Of a stretch of 64,000 nt of DNA, positions 48,454 through 56,966 are shown piece by piece; within the stretch, counting starts at the first letter, position 1; each line of letters starts with the position of its first letter. Made by a program: the position numbers and the translations under genes. The notes beneath the pieces were generated by a model. The model worked only from the letters and a program-made list of their open reading frames with translations, was not told the origin of the DNA and did not search any database. The stretch is taken from the NCBI GenBank assembly GCA_947630625.1, contig CANRIL010000002.1, positions 1 through 64,000 on the forward strand. The letters run 5' to 3'. The DNA comes from an uncultured Clostridia bacterium. Lineage in GTDB: Bacteria; Bacillota; Clostridia; Oscillospirales; CAG-272.

Positions 48454-49110
48454 TCATGTCAGCGGTATCAAAATCTCCGCCGTGAAGCCGCCGTCCTCGC
48501 TGTCGGCGGAGATCATTCCGCCGTATTTTTTCACCACGCTGCCGACGCGGTGAAGTCCGAAGCCGTGATCCGCGCCCTTTGACGATTCGAATCCCTCTCC
48601 GCTTTTCCTGCGCTTTTTGCCTGCGGCGTTAGTGAATGAAAGGTATAGCTGCGTATTTTTGCGCCCGATATAGACGCGGATGAACCGATCCTCTATCGGC
48701 AACCTGTCGTTTTCCTCGATCGCGTTGTCGAGAAGATTGCCTATTATGACGCACATATCAACGTCGGACACATGCGTCCCCTCCGGGATGCTCGCCTTGA
48801 CGTTTACGGGTATAGAGTGCTGTGCGGCGATATTCAGCTTGCCGTTCAGCACCGCGTCGACCATGACGCGCCCGGTCTTGACCGTCGTGTCGACGTTCGT
48901 CAGGTCGTCGTTCAGCTCGCGCAGGTATGCGTTCACCTCGTCATATTTGCCGAGCGCCATAGACGCCAAAAGCGCCTGTATGTGGTTGTGATAATCGTGC
49001 CGCCAGCCGCGCATTTTGCGGTACATGGATTCTACCTCGTCGCAGTATTTGCGCAAAAGCTCGCTCTGGTACGACTCGATGCGTTTGTCTATCAATTTGT
49101 TCAAAAACAT
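48454..49110 (-). CDS. GHKL-type histidine kinase without a membrane sensor domain
   Basis: This 218-residue protein starts straight into the dimerisation helix. The H-box is RHDYHNH (residues 37-43, probable phospho-His38), the N-box NLLDNAIEE, and the G-box GFGLHRVGSVVKKYGG. AgrC/LytS-type kinases normally have six or so membrane helices first; none are present. The ATG at 49110 has GGTGGAGATA upstream, 11 nt after the regulator stop; the longer frame overlaps the regulator. It probably senses an intracellular cue or needs a partner protein. Confidence 0.85.
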   Translation of the reverse strand: MFLNKLIDKRIESYQSELLRKYCDEVESMYRKMRGWRHDYHNHIQALLASMALGKYDEVNAYLRELNDDLTNVDTTVKTGRVMVDAVLNGKLNIAAQHSIPVNVKASIPEGTHVSDVDMCVIIGNLLDNAIEENDRLPIEDRFIRVYIGRKNTQLYLSFTNAAGKKRRKSGEGFESSKGADHGFGLHRVGSVVKKYGGMISADSEDGGFTAEILIPLT

Positions 49111-49121
49111 TATCTCCACCC

Positions 49122-49823
49122 TCAGAATAAACGTATCATCTCTTTGCCTATCGCCTCCGCCGTCCCGCGCCTGATTGGGACATCGACGCCGTTTTTCAGC
49201 GTGACGGCGTCCTTTTTTATGCGCGAGACATAGTATAGATTCACGATAAACGAGCGCTGGCACCTGTAAAAATATTCGTCAAGACTGACCGCAACGTCGG
49301 ACAGCGGCATTTTCATGCGATAGTCGCCGTCTTTGGCGTGTATCAGCACGTACTGCTTCTGCGCCTCGATGTAGTATATATCCGAAAGCTGCACGAATCT
49401 GACCTCGCCGTCACATGCGACGGCAAGCGTTTTTTCAGCCTTTGAGATGTTGTCCGCGGCGCGGTCGAGAACGGAGCACAGCTTTTCGTATGAAACTGGC
49501 TTCATAAGATAGTGGAGCGCCGCGACCTCGTAGCCTTCGGCTATGTAGTCATAATATCCCGTGATGAAGACGATCTCAACTGTATCACACCGATGGCGCA
49601 GCCGCTTCGCCAGCTCAACTCCGTCCATCCCGCCCATTTCGATGTCCAATAGCAGTATATCGCACCCGCAGACATCGCCGCAGTGCGCAAGAAAGCTCTC
49701 GGCGGACGGGAACTCCGTTATATGTACGCCGCACCCGGCAGCATCCGCCCAGCGCGAAGTCAGCGACGCAATGTATCGCCTGTCCGCCTCCGAGTCGTCG
49801 ACGATCGCGATCTTGTATACCAT
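49122..49823 (-). CDS. LytTR-family response regulator
   Basis: This 233-residue protein has a receiver domain (acidic pair Asp9-Asp10, phospho-acceptor Asp60 in ILLLDIEMGG, Lys in LMKPVSYEKL) and a C-terminal LytTR DNA-binding domain (DIYYIEAQKQYVLIH, FYRCQRSFIVNLYYVSRI, VPIRRG). LytTR proteins bind direct repeats near 21 bp apart, and such a repeat lies at 48357-48387 before the ABC genes. It forms an operon with the kinase. Confidence 0.95.
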   Translation of the reverse strand: MVYKIAIVDDSEADRRYIASLTSRWADAAGCGVHITEFPSAESFLAHCGDVCGCDILLLDIEMGGMDGVELAKRLRHRCDTVEIVFITGYYDYIAEGYEVAALHYLMKPVSYEKLCSVLDRAADNISKAEKTLAVACDGEVRFVQLSDIYYIEAQKQYVLIHAKDGDYRMKMPLSDVAVSLDEYFYRCQRSFIVNLYYVSRIKKDAVTLKNGVDVPIRRGTAEAIGKEMIRLF

Positions 49824-49954
49824 CCTGAAAGCCTCTCCCCTTTTAAATAAGCTTTACACATATGAGTATACCACAAAAGCCGGGACATTTCCATTATAAA
49901 AATATGCTGACGTAAAGTGCGCGACATGTTCAGATTGACGCTTTTCTATATACG

Positions 49955-49993
49955 CAAATGAACTGCCGGAGATCATACAATCCCGGCAGTTCA
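49955..49993 (-). terminator. hairpin after the zinc-ribbon gene
   Basis: TGAACTGCCGG (49959-49969) pairs with CCGGCAGTTCA (49983-49993); on the minus strand ATTTGCGT follows. The stem is strong, the T run weak. Confidence 0.5.
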
Positions 49994-50024
49994 CTGCGCG
50001 ATTCTCTTATATTATCTTAAACTA

Positions 50025-50279
50025 TTACTGTCTCTTTCTCTTCGCATAGCACTCGTTGCAGTAAACGGGTCTGTCGCCGGAAGGCTCGAAATTTACCTTG
50101 CACGGCTTACCGCATTCAGCGCAAACGGCATCATATTTGCCCTTTCTCGCGTCTTTGCAGGCCTTGCAATGCTTAGGCTCGTGCATAAGTCCCTTTTCAG
50201 CGTAAAATTCCTGCTCTCCCGCAGAGAACGTGAATTCCTTCCCGCAAGTTACGCATACAAGCGTCTTGTCTTCGTACAT
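50025..50279 (-). CDS. double zinc-ribbon protein
   Basis: This 84-residue protein has four C-x2-C knuckles: CVTCGKEF, CKACKDAR, CAECGKPC and CNECYAKR. The first half (YEDKTLVCVTCGKEFTFSAG) is the zf-trcl type found in clostridia; the second (DRPVYCNECYAKRKRQ) matches the CxxC_CxxC zinc finger, so the two are joined. It may bind nucleic acid or act as a zinc sensor; function unknown. GAGG precedes the ATG at 50279. Confidence 0.85.
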   Translation of the reverse strand: MYEDKTLVCVTCGKEFTFSAGEQEFYAEKGLMHEPKHCKACKDARKGKYDAVCAECGKPCKVNFEPSGDRPVYCNECYAKRKRQ

Positions 50280-50410
50280 GTGTTTTTCCTCGCTTCGAAT
50301 ATGTATTTTTTGCGCCCAGGGCGGAGTCACACCGCCGTCTTTGCGGTAAGCACTGCTTTTCTGTTAAGCTATATGGGCATATTATATAACGGCGTATGCC
50401 GGTATATTTT

Positions 50411-50986
50411 TCAGTGAAAAAGCTTTTGCAACTTTGAGCGCATCCTGTAAATGGCATTTTCAGCCGTCTTGACGCTCACGCCGAGTTGATGAGCGATCTC
50501 AGTCGGCCTTGCGCCGTCTGTGTAAAGGTTGAAGACCTCGTATTCAAGCGGGGACAGGACTTCCTTTATCCTGCGGTCAAGTTCTCTCTCGTGTTCGGTG
50601 CGCAGAAGCGAAAGCGAAGGGTCGTCCTCATCTGATTCAAAAAGCGTCTCCTCCGTAAGCTCGACCGTCGCCGATTCCTCATCTGTTCTGTGACGGCGCA
50701 GAAGGGAGGTCATGCGGTTTTTCATACAGATCTTGGCGTAAAGCCCGAATGAAATTTCGCTGTCAAGATCGTATGACATCGCCGCCTGGTAAAGCTTTAT
50801 CGCCGCTTCCTGACGCAGCTCGTCTTCGTCGATCTCAGCCGACTGCGGCAGATACGACATCGTACTGCGGACAAGCGAGCCGATCAGCGGCGCGTACATT
50901 CGCAGAAGCTCCGCGCACGCGTCGTCATCGCCGAGGCGAACAGCCATAAGCAGCTTTCTTTGTTCTTTGTTGTTGTATGAGCACAT
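50411..50986 (-). CDS. RNA polymerase sigma-70 family sigma factor
   Basis: This 191-residue factor has region 2 (ELLRMYAPLIGSLVRS, ELRQEAAIKLYQAAMSYD, FGLYAKICMKNRMTSLLRR) and region 4 (LSPLEYEVFNLYTDGARPTEIAHQLGVSVKTAENAIYRMRSKL). No anti-sigma partner is adjacent. The layout resembles SigH-like factors, but subgroup and regulon cannot be set from sequence. Confidence 0.9.
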   Translation of the reverse strand: MCSYNNKEQRKLLMAVRLGDDDACAELLRMYAPLIGSLVRSTMSYLPQSAEIDEDELRQEAAIKLYQAAMSYDLDSEISFGLYAKICMKNRMTSLLRRHRTDEESATVELTEETLFESDEDDPSLSLLRTEHERELDRRIKEVLSPLEYEVFNLYTDGARPTEIAHQLGVSVKTAENAIYRMRSKLQKLFH

Positions 50987-51113
50987 AGTTAAATCAGAGA
51001 AACCCGAATAATCGCCAATCCGTCAATATTTGCGGCCGTCCCGACCGAAATCGACCGCGCCATGACGCCGCATATATTTAAAACTTCATGATTTATTTTA
51101 GCTTCTTACGGAC

Positions 51114-51141
51114 ATTATACCACAATTTCATGAGATGTCAA
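51114..51141 (-). promoter_or_regulatory. sigma-A promoter of the sigma factor gene
   Basis: Minus strand: TTGACA (51141-51136), 16-nt spacer, TATAAT (51119-51114), with TGG before the -10 (extended -10). The leader is about 130 nt. Confidence 0.78.
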
Positions 51142-51202
51142 CATAATTTACTCAAAATGTTCAATTTTTTTGAAAAATATAGGCGTAAAACAGTCACCTT
51201 TT

Positions 51203-51754
51203 TCAGAAAAGAAGATTCGCGTCTCCAAGGAGAAGCGCGAGCGCTCCGCGGAAAATGGCTTCCGGGCGTTCATGGAAATTCTTTTTTATATTATCTGCAC
51301 GAAGCTTCGAATCGACCTTCACCGTGATCGAGCACGTCTTTCTGCCGTGTTCAAGTATTTCACACGTGACGCTGTAGCCGCCGCCCTCGGCGTCCGGCAC
51401 GTCCACGCATTCGTACACGAGCTCCGCCCCGCGCCTCTTAAACGACAGAAGCCGCAGCGCGCTTTTGAGGCTCCTGTCGCGTATCTCGGAAAAAATATCC
51501 GGCGAGAGATTTTCCGCGACGTTTATTCCCTTTTGCGTTATCCTGTACTGCGGCTCGCCGTCGCCGTCAACTTTTTCGATATGACCGGCGTCGAGCAGCT
51601 CTCCAAAGCATTCCGCGAAATCGAAGTAACCGACGTATCCGTCGCCCGTCGCGATATCGTTTATTGTCTCAAAATCAAGCGGCGCGTCTATGTTCCAGAG
51701 AAGATAGAGCACGAACACCTTTACATAGTTCTTGTCCCGCGAATTAGACTGCAT
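51203..51754 (-). CDS. DUF4364 protein
   Basis: This 183-residue soluble protein matches the clostridial DUF4364 family: NYVKVFVLYLLWNIDAPLDFETIND, GYFDFAECFGELLDAGHIE and YRITQKGINVAENL form a winged-helix-like N-terminal half. The second half is an alpha-beta domain (EILEHGRKTCSITVKV). A transcription-regulator role is likely but unproven. ATG 51754 has AAAGGA upstream; the longer frame overlaps the neighbouring terminator. Confidence 0.85.
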   Translation of the reverse strand: MQSNSRDKNYVKVFVLYLLWNIDAPLDFETINDIATGDGYVGYFDFAECFGELLDAGHIEKVDGDGEPQYRITQKGINVAENLSPDIFSEIRDRSLKSALRLLSFKRRGAELVYECVDVPDAEGGGYSVTCEILEHGRKTCSITVKVDSKLRADNIKKNFHERPEAIFRGALALLLGDANLLF

Positions 51755-51774
51755 ATGTTCCTTTCGTTTTTCGC

Positions 51775-51823
51775 CTTTAAAATCGGGAGGTGAAGGGACT
51801 AAAGTCCCTTCACCTCCGGGAAT
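51775..51823 (-). terminator. terminator after the OppA-like gene
   Basis: Minus strand: GGAGGTGAAGGGAC pairs with GTCCCTTCACCTCC around TTTA (51817-51786), followed by CGATTTTAAAG. Confidence 0.75.
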
Positions 51824-51852
51824 GATCACTGTTCGTATTCGACACCGGAGCG

Positions 51853-53640
51853 TCAGGATGTGTATCCCATCGCCTGTTTCCAAGCGTAATAGTCCTTCAT
51901 CTTGACACGGTTGAAGTTCGTGATGTTGTAGAAGTCGGTCGAGAATCCGCTGACTACCGTGCTGTCAGTAGCGTATGCGCTCTGGTTGAAGATGATCGGC
52001 ATTACGGGCATATCCTCCATCAGGAGCTTTTCAGCGTCGTGGAGCTTCTCAACTCTCTTAGCCGAATCCGTTTCCGCAAACGCTTCCTCTATGAGCTTGT
52101 CATATTCTTCGCTTGCGTAGCCGGTGATGTGACCGTAAACGGGGTAATCGTTTTCAACGTCGTTCATGTTGGCGCCGTTGCCGGAGAACGGAACTGCGAA
52201 CGGAGCGAGCGCGGAGAATGCTTCCTCGGAGAGCATCTGATAATCTATCGCGAGAACATCCCAGCTCTTGTCCTGAGCCTTCTCTACCGTGTAATAATTT
52301 TCAAACGTGTCGTCGAAGATCGTCTTGTCAAGCTCGTTTTCCTTGGGCTCGATCGCGAGCGCCGTCGTGCTGAAGCCGAGTTCAGCCCAGACATCCTTCA
52401 CGTAGTTGGCGATAGCTTCGCTGACCTCGTCGCCCGCTCTATACGCGATCCTGATGACGCCGGTCGAAACTCCGGCCTCGGAGAGAAGCTTCTTAGCTTC
52501 GTCCACATTTGCCTTCGTGTCGATCAGATTGCCGCCAGCCTCTCTGAACGATGTCTTGGTTGAACCGTTCGTAACCTTATACGGCACAAATCCCGTCGCG
52601 GGCTTTGCGAATACAACGATATCGTTGGCGATATGCTCACGGTCGATCGCAAGGGAGAGCGCGCGTCTGACTCTTGCGTCCTTGAAGAGGTCGTTGTTGA
52701 GGTTGAAGTAGTATGTATGCGTCGACATCATATCCTCGACGTTCGCGCTGTCCTTGTAGTTCTGACGCATATCGAGCGGAATCTCATTTGTGTAGAACGT
52801 TCTGTCGTTGGCTGTCGCCGCGGTCAGACCGGTAACATAGGAGGCGAGACTCTTCGAATAATCTGTTTCAAGCCTATAGGGGATAACATACTTATCCGCG
52901 TACTTGTCGTTTTCCTTGTCGAGGAAGTAATAGTTGGAGCGCTCGAGACGGAGAAGACCGTTGAACTCAACATACTTGAGTGTGAAAGGACCGCTCGTTG
53001 TGATCGTACCGGACTTCTTCGCCCAGTCTTCAGACTTGCCGACAACGGACTCGCGCAGCGGAACAAGCGCAGGGCTCGAGAGGTTGCGCAGGAACTGGTT
53101 ATAATCTATCTTATGCTCAAACTGGACCTCAACGACATACGTTTCAGGCGCGGTCGCACCGAAGTCGCTTATCGACTTGATGCCTTCCTTAACGTCGCGG
53201 GCGTTCTTTATATCATAAAGCAGGCATGCGGCCTCGCTCTGGAAAGTCGCCTTGATAATGCGCTTCCACGCGTAAACAACGTCACTTGCCGTGATGTCAA
53301 CACCGTCGCTCCACTTGCTGTGCTTGAGCGTTATTCTCATCTTATACTCTTTGAGCACTTCGTTCTCGATAATTTCTGTCTTATCGATCAGCGTGTTCTG
53401 GAGCTTGCCGTTCTCGTCAATGTCGGTCAGACCGACATAGAGCAGGTCAAGGATCTTGATGTTGGCATCATTGAGATAGGGCTTCGCGGGGTCGAAGTTG
53501 AACATCTGCGTGCCGAGATACATTGGGATGACGGCGCCCTTGTCGAGCTCACCGTCTTCGGTCTTCTCAAGCGTCGTGCATCCGGCGAAAACAGCCGTCA
53601 GCATGACGGCACACAGAATAAGAGCCACTGCGCGTTTCAT
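51853..53640 (-). CDS. peptide ABC transporter substrate-binding lipoprotein (OppA-like, family 5)
   Basis: This 595-residue protein has a signal peptide with lipobox VFAGC (Cys21), then the SBP_bac_5 fold: GTQMFNFDPAKPYLNDANIK, RITLKHSKWSDGVDITASDVVYAWKRI, ARVRRALSLAIDREHIAND and the late hinge region. It binds oligopeptides at the cell surface. No permease or ATPase genes are adjacent, so it is an orphan here or its transporter lies elsewhere. ATG 53640 follows AAAGGAGG. Confidence 0.93.
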   Translation of the reverse strand: MKRAVALILCAVMLTAVFAGCTTLEKTEDGELDKGAVIPMYLGTQMFNFDPAKPYLNDANIKILDLLYVGLTDIDENGKLQNTLIDKTEIIENEVLKEYKMRITLKHSKWSDGVDITASDVVYAWKRIIKATFQSEAACLLYDIKNARDVKEGIKSISDFGATAPETYVVEVQFEHKIDYNQFLRNLSSPALVPLRESVVGKSEDWAKKSGTITTSGPFTLKYVEFNGLLRLERSNYYFLDKENDKYADKYVIPYRLETDYSKSLASYVTGLTAATANDRTFYTNEIPLDMRQNYKDSANVEDMMSTHTYYFNLNNDLFKDARVRRALSLAIDREHIANDIVVFAKPATGFVPYKVTNGSTKTSFREAGGNLIDTKANVDEAKKLLSEAGVSTGVIRIAYRAGDEVSEAIANYVKDVWAELGFSTTALAIEPKENELDKTIFDDTFENYYTVEKAQDKSWDVLAIDYQMLSEEAFSALAPFAVPFSGNGANMNDVENDYPVYGHITGYASEEYDKLIEEAFAETDSAKRVEKLHDAEKLLMEDMPVMPIIFNQSAYATDSTVVSGFSTDFYNITNFNRVKMKDYYAWKQAMGYTS

Positions 53641-53737
53641 AATACGGTTTATCCTCCTTTTATGCTTCCGGCATAAATTAATGATTAAAGATCTCGTCAT
53701 CGCCGCGCTGTTCGGGCGGAGATACTAACCTCAACAT

Positions 53738-53766
53738 ATTATATCATCAAAAACGAATTTAATCAA
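53738..53766 (-). promoter_or_regulatory. sigma-A promoter of the OppA-like gene
   Basis: Minus strand: TTGATT (53766-53761), 17-nt spacer, TATAAT (53743-53738), about 95 nt before the ATG. The rest of the 326-bp divergent region (53641-53966) holds the gpr promoter and AT-rich DNA with no other feature seen. Confidence 0.78.
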
Positions 53767-53891
53767 TAAAATCTTTACATAAGATTGCAAGTTTCAGATG
53801 TCTGCACAATTATATCGTATTTTTTTGTGCAATTTTCACAACAAAATCGACCCTCAAAAATGGATCCCCAATTCAGAGGCGATGCCTTTTC

Positions 53892-53921
53892 GTATATTAT
53901 ATCACGTTTCGGGGAAAACAG
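53892..53921 (+). promoter_or_regulatory. candidate forespore (sigma-F/sigma-G) promoter of gpr
   Basis: GTATA (53892-53896), 15-nt spacer, GGGAAAACAG (53912-53921). This meets most positions of the Bacillus sigma-F consensus (GYWTA-N15-GGNRANAHTR); gpr is a known forespore gene there. Confidence 0.5.
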
Positions 53922-53966
53922 TAAAGAGAAACATGGAGTTTTTATTATCAAAACGGAGAGTTTGCT

Positions 53967-54872
53967 TTGCAGAACGTTGAATCCATATCATACAGACGAA
54001 CCGATCTTGCCGTTGAGGCGGAGATAGACAGAGAGAACGCAAAGGGCGTGCACTTTGACGAATACGAGCGCGATTCGGTGCCGGTGTCGGTCATGACGGT
54101 CGATGAGGGCGATGGAGAGCGCGCCGCCGGCAGACCGGCGGGGACATACGTGACCGTAACGGCGAAAAAGCCGTGGCTCTGGGACGACGACCGCCGCGAC
54201 AACCTTGTCACGCTCCTTTCGGACCTGATCTCGGATGCGGTCACGTCATCGTCGGGAGAAAAAATTCGCCCCGACCTGCCGATTCTGATCTGCGGGCTCG
54301 GAAACCGCGCCATGACCGCGGACGCGGTCGGCCCCAAGACCGCCGACGGTGTCACCGTCACCTCCCAGCTTGCGGAGGAACGCCGCGACCTCTATGACGC
54401 GCTCGGCTGCTGCCGCGTTTCCGCGACGGCTCCCGGAGTCGCCGCCGCAACGGGGATCGACGCCGCCGACGTTGTCAGGGGCATTACGGAAACGATCAGG
54501 CCCGCCGTCATAATCCTCATTGACGCGCTCGCCGCGCGTTCGTGTTCGCGCCTCGCCTCGACGATCCAGATCGCCGACAGCGGGATCAGTCCCGGCTCCG
54601 GCATCGGCAACCGCAGGCGCGCGCTCACTAAAGCCTCGCTCGGCACCCCCGTCGTCACCGTCGGCGTCCCGACTATCGTTGATTCTTCGACGCTTGTCTA
54701 TGACGCGCTTGAAGCCGGAGGGGTCAGCCTCGGTTCCGACGCGGACGAGCTGCGCCGCGTGCTTGAAGAGGGGCGCAGCTTTTTCGTCACGCCCAACGAC
54801 AGCGACGTTGTGACGGAGGAAATGGCGCGCCTCATCTCCGACGCTCTAAACCGCATGTGCGGCACCGATTAA
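53967..54872 (+). CDS. gpr: germination protease GPR
   Basis: This 301-residue protein is the spore protease that degrades small acid-soluble proteins during germination. Seen: start region RRTDLAVEAEI, CGLGNRAMTADAVGPKTADG, APGVAAATGIDAADVV and ISPGSGIGNRR, characteristic of family A25. It starts with TTG at 53967, GGAGAG 6 nt upstream. It is made as a zymogen; the short N-terminal prosequence here ends near the RTDLAVE region. spoIIP follows 87 nt on, the usual pairing. It marks the organism as spore-forming. Confidence 0.95.
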   Translation: MQNVESISYRRTDLAVEAEIDRENAKGVHFDEYERDSVPVSVMTVDEGDGERAAGRPAGTYVTVTAKKPWLWDDDRRDNLVTLLSDLISDAVTSSSGEKIRPDLPILICGLGNRAMTADAVGPKTADGVTVTSQLAEERRDLYDALGCCRVSATAPGVAAATGIDAADVVRGITETIRPAVIILIDALAARSCSRLASTIQIADSGISPGSGIGNRRRALTKASLGTPVVTVGVPTIVDSSTLVYDALEAGGVSLGSDADELRRVLEEGRSFFVTPNDSDVVTEEMARLISDALNRMCGTD

Positions 54873-54882
54873 CCCCCGCACC

Positions 54883-54911
54883 GCATATTCCGCGCTTCCT
54901 TATCGTATATA
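54883..54911 (+). promoter_or_regulatory. possible sigma-E promoter of spoIIP
   Basis: GCATATT (54883-54889), 14-nt spacer, CGTATATA (54904-54911). The -35 fits well; the -10 matches about half of CATACAAT. Bacillus spoIIP is sigma-E dependent. Confidence 0.35.
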
Positions 54912-54959
54912 TTGGACAGAAGGACAAGTCAAACGGAAAGGAAGCGCGAATAAGCGAAC

Positions 54960-56471
54960 ATGACAAAAGATATCTTCATAGAGAATCTGCCGGGATTTGT
55001 CCCCGGCGATCACAGCTCCCCGCCCGCCGGGGGCGGGAACGATGAGGAGCCGCAGAGCGGCGCGCAGGGCGGCACGCAAGGCGGCGCGCAAGGCGGCACG
55101 CTTTGGGGCACTCCAAACGATCCGCAAATTAATCCGCCAAGCAGTCCGCCAAACGATCCGCCGCCCCCCGGCGACCCGAGCGCCCCGCTCAATCTCGGCC
55201 GGAACATCGAGCTTTTGCCGCCCGCGCATGAAGGCAGCGCCGCTGAAGAGAAAGATTACGCGCTTGACGCAACTTCAAATCAGGCAGACAAAGGACAGCG
55301 CAAAAGAAAGCTCACCCGCAAAATTGCGCGCAGAATTGCGCTCCGAGCACTTGCCGCGGCGTGCGCGGGAGTTTTTATGCTTTCTATGTATACGGAAATT
55401 TCGTCGTACATCTCCGCCGTCAAGCCTGACAGCATCGCGGACGGGATCGCGATCCTCGCCTTTGGCGGGAAATACGCGAGCAAAGAAGCGCCCCCGAGGC
55501 CGAACAACAGCGTCGACCGTCCGCATAACGACAACGAATACGTTCACCTCGACGACGGAAGCTCTAATTCCGGCGGAGGGAACGGCGGCGGGCACGCCGA
55601 CACATCAACGGACACGACCGCTGACAGCGGAAACGAACCGAGCGAAACAACGCCGCCGGAGGACGGCGAACGGTTTCCGATCGTCGTCCGCGACCTTTCC
55701 ACAAACGCTGAGCGCGGGCTCACGTGCAGCAATCAGACCGACTACGAATTAGACCTCGATCAATTTGCCGACAGCGCCTTCACGCTCCCGCCGCTTGCCG
55801 ACATACTGGCGCGGTATCCGGCGGACAAAGACGCCCCCGTTGTGCTCATCGTCCACACGCACGGCACCGAATGTTACGCCGAGGAGGGATCCGATTCATA
55901 CAGCAAAAAGGACAACAGCCGCTCAACGGACACATCAAAAAACGTCGTCGCCGTAGGCGAGGTGATCGCTGAATACTTTAAGAGCCGCGGCATACCGACA
56001 ATACACTGCACCGAGATGTTTGACCGGGAATCCTACACCGAAGCATACGAAAAATCGTCCGCCGCCGTTCGGGAATACCTCGCGATCTATCCGAGCATAC
56101 AGTACATATTTGACGTTCACCGGGACTCGATAATCAGCTCCGACCTGACAAAATACCGTCCGGCGACCGAGATTGACGGCGTCTCCACGGCGCAGGTCAT
56201 GTGCGTCGTCGGCACAGACGCGGGCGGCTCAAACCACAAAAACTGGCGCGACAACCTTACGTTTGCCGCTCATCTTCAGGTACGCCTCTGGAATAGATGC
56301 CAAACCCTTCCGCGCCGCCTCTCAATTCGTTCGGCGTCGTTCTATCAAAAATATACGCCCGGCTCTCTTCTGCTTGAGATCGGTTCCTGCGGAAACACGC
56401 TCTCGGAAGCGAAGGCGGCCGCCCTGATCGTTGCCGAGGAGCTGTCTGAGATCATAATCAACGGCGAATAA
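54960..56471 (+). CDS. spoIIP: stage II sporulation protein P
   Basis: This 503-residue protein has an unusually long cytoplasmic N-terminus (1-120, Gly/Gln then Pro/Asn rich), one transmembrane helix (~127-146), a Ser/Gly/Asp linker, and the SpoIIP catalytic domain: LIVHTHGTECY, FDVHRDSI, VVGTDAGGSNH and LLLEIGSCGNT. The histidine/glutamate zinc ligands are present. With SpoIID and SpoIIM it is the amidase-endopeptidase that thins septal peptidoglycan during engulfment. AAAGGAAG stands ~17 nt before the ATG, which follows an in-frame stop. Confidence 0.93.
   Translation: MTKDIFIENLPGFVPGDHSSPPAGGGNDEEPQSGAQGGTQGGAQGGTLWGTPNDPQINPPSSPPNDPPPPGDPSAPLNLGRNIELLPPAHEGSAAEEKDYALDATSNQADKGQRKRKLTRKIARRIALRALAAACAGVFMLSMYTEISSYISAVKPDSIADGIAILAFGGKYASKEAPPRPNNSVDRPHNDNEYVHLDDGSSNSGGGNGGGHADTSTDTTADSGNEPSETTPPEDGERFPIVVRDLSTNAERGLTCSNQTDYELDLDQFADSAFTLPPLADILARYPADKDAPVVLIVHTHGTECYAEEGSDSYSKKDNSRSTDTSKNVVAVGEVIAEYFKSRGIPTIHCTEMFDRESYTEAYEKSSAAVREYLAIYPSIQYIFDVHRDSIISSDLTKYRPATEIDGVSTAQVMCVVGTDAGGSNHKNWRDNLTFAAHLQVRLWNRCQTLPRRLSIRSASFYQKYTPGSLLLEIGSCGNTLSEAKAAALIVAEELSEIIINGE
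55056..55103 (+). repeat. four 12-bp tandem repeats inside spoIIP
   Basis: Units such as GGCGGCACGCAA and GGCGGCGCGCAA encode SGAQ-GGTQ-GGAQ-GGTL in the N-terminal extension. Copy number may vary between strains. Confidence 0.85.
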
Positions 56472-56501
56472 ACCGCCGCCCTCATTTTCAGTCAGCCAGC
56501 C

Positions 56502-56549
56502 AAAAAAATACGCGGGGGAAGCAGCTTTTAAAAAGCGTCTTCCCCCGCG
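56502..56549 (-). terminator. terminator of the ribosomal-protein operon
   Basis: CGCGGGGGAA (56511-56520) pairs with TTCCCCCGCG (56540-56549); on the minus strand TATTTTTTTGG follows. Confidence 0.85.
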
Positions 56550-56570
56550 GTATTATTTACTTAAAGCACC

Positions 56571-56915
56571 TCAGTCAACGAGCTTTATGAGCGCCATTTC
56601 AGCAGCGTCGCCGCGTCTCGGTCCAAGCTTATAGATCTGCGTATATCCGCCTGTTCTGTTCTCGTACTTGGGTCCGATTTCAGAAAAGAGCTTCGATACC
56701 ACGTCTTCTTCGGTTATATAAGCGAGTGCCGCTCTGCGGTTTGCAAGCGTGTTCGTCTTCCCGAGCGTTATCATCTTCTCGGCGAGGGCGCGAACTTCCT
56801 TCGCGCGCGTCAGCGTCGTTTCGATAGAACCGTTCTTGAGAAGATACGTCACCATACCGCGCAGCATAGCCGTTCTGTGATCGGTAGGTCTGCCAAGCTT
56901 TCTTGTTCCGGGCAT
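56571..56915 (-). CDS. rplQ: 50S ribosomal protein L17
   Basis: This 114-residue protein has L17 signatures: [45 protein letters not shown] and [25 protein letters not shown]. It is the last gene of the ribosomal operon, 51 nt after rpoA, as in most bacteria, with AAGGAGG before the ATG. Confidence 0.97.
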   Translation of the reverse strand: MPGTRKLGRPTDHRTAMLRGMVTYLLKNGSIETTLTRAKEVRALAEKMITLGKTNTLANRRAALAYITEEDVVSKLFSEIGPKYENRTGGYTQIYKLGPRRGDAAEMALIKLVD

Positions 56916-56966
56916 TTCCGTATTACCTCCTTCGATAGTTTAAGGTCAAATCTGCGTTTTCGAAGA

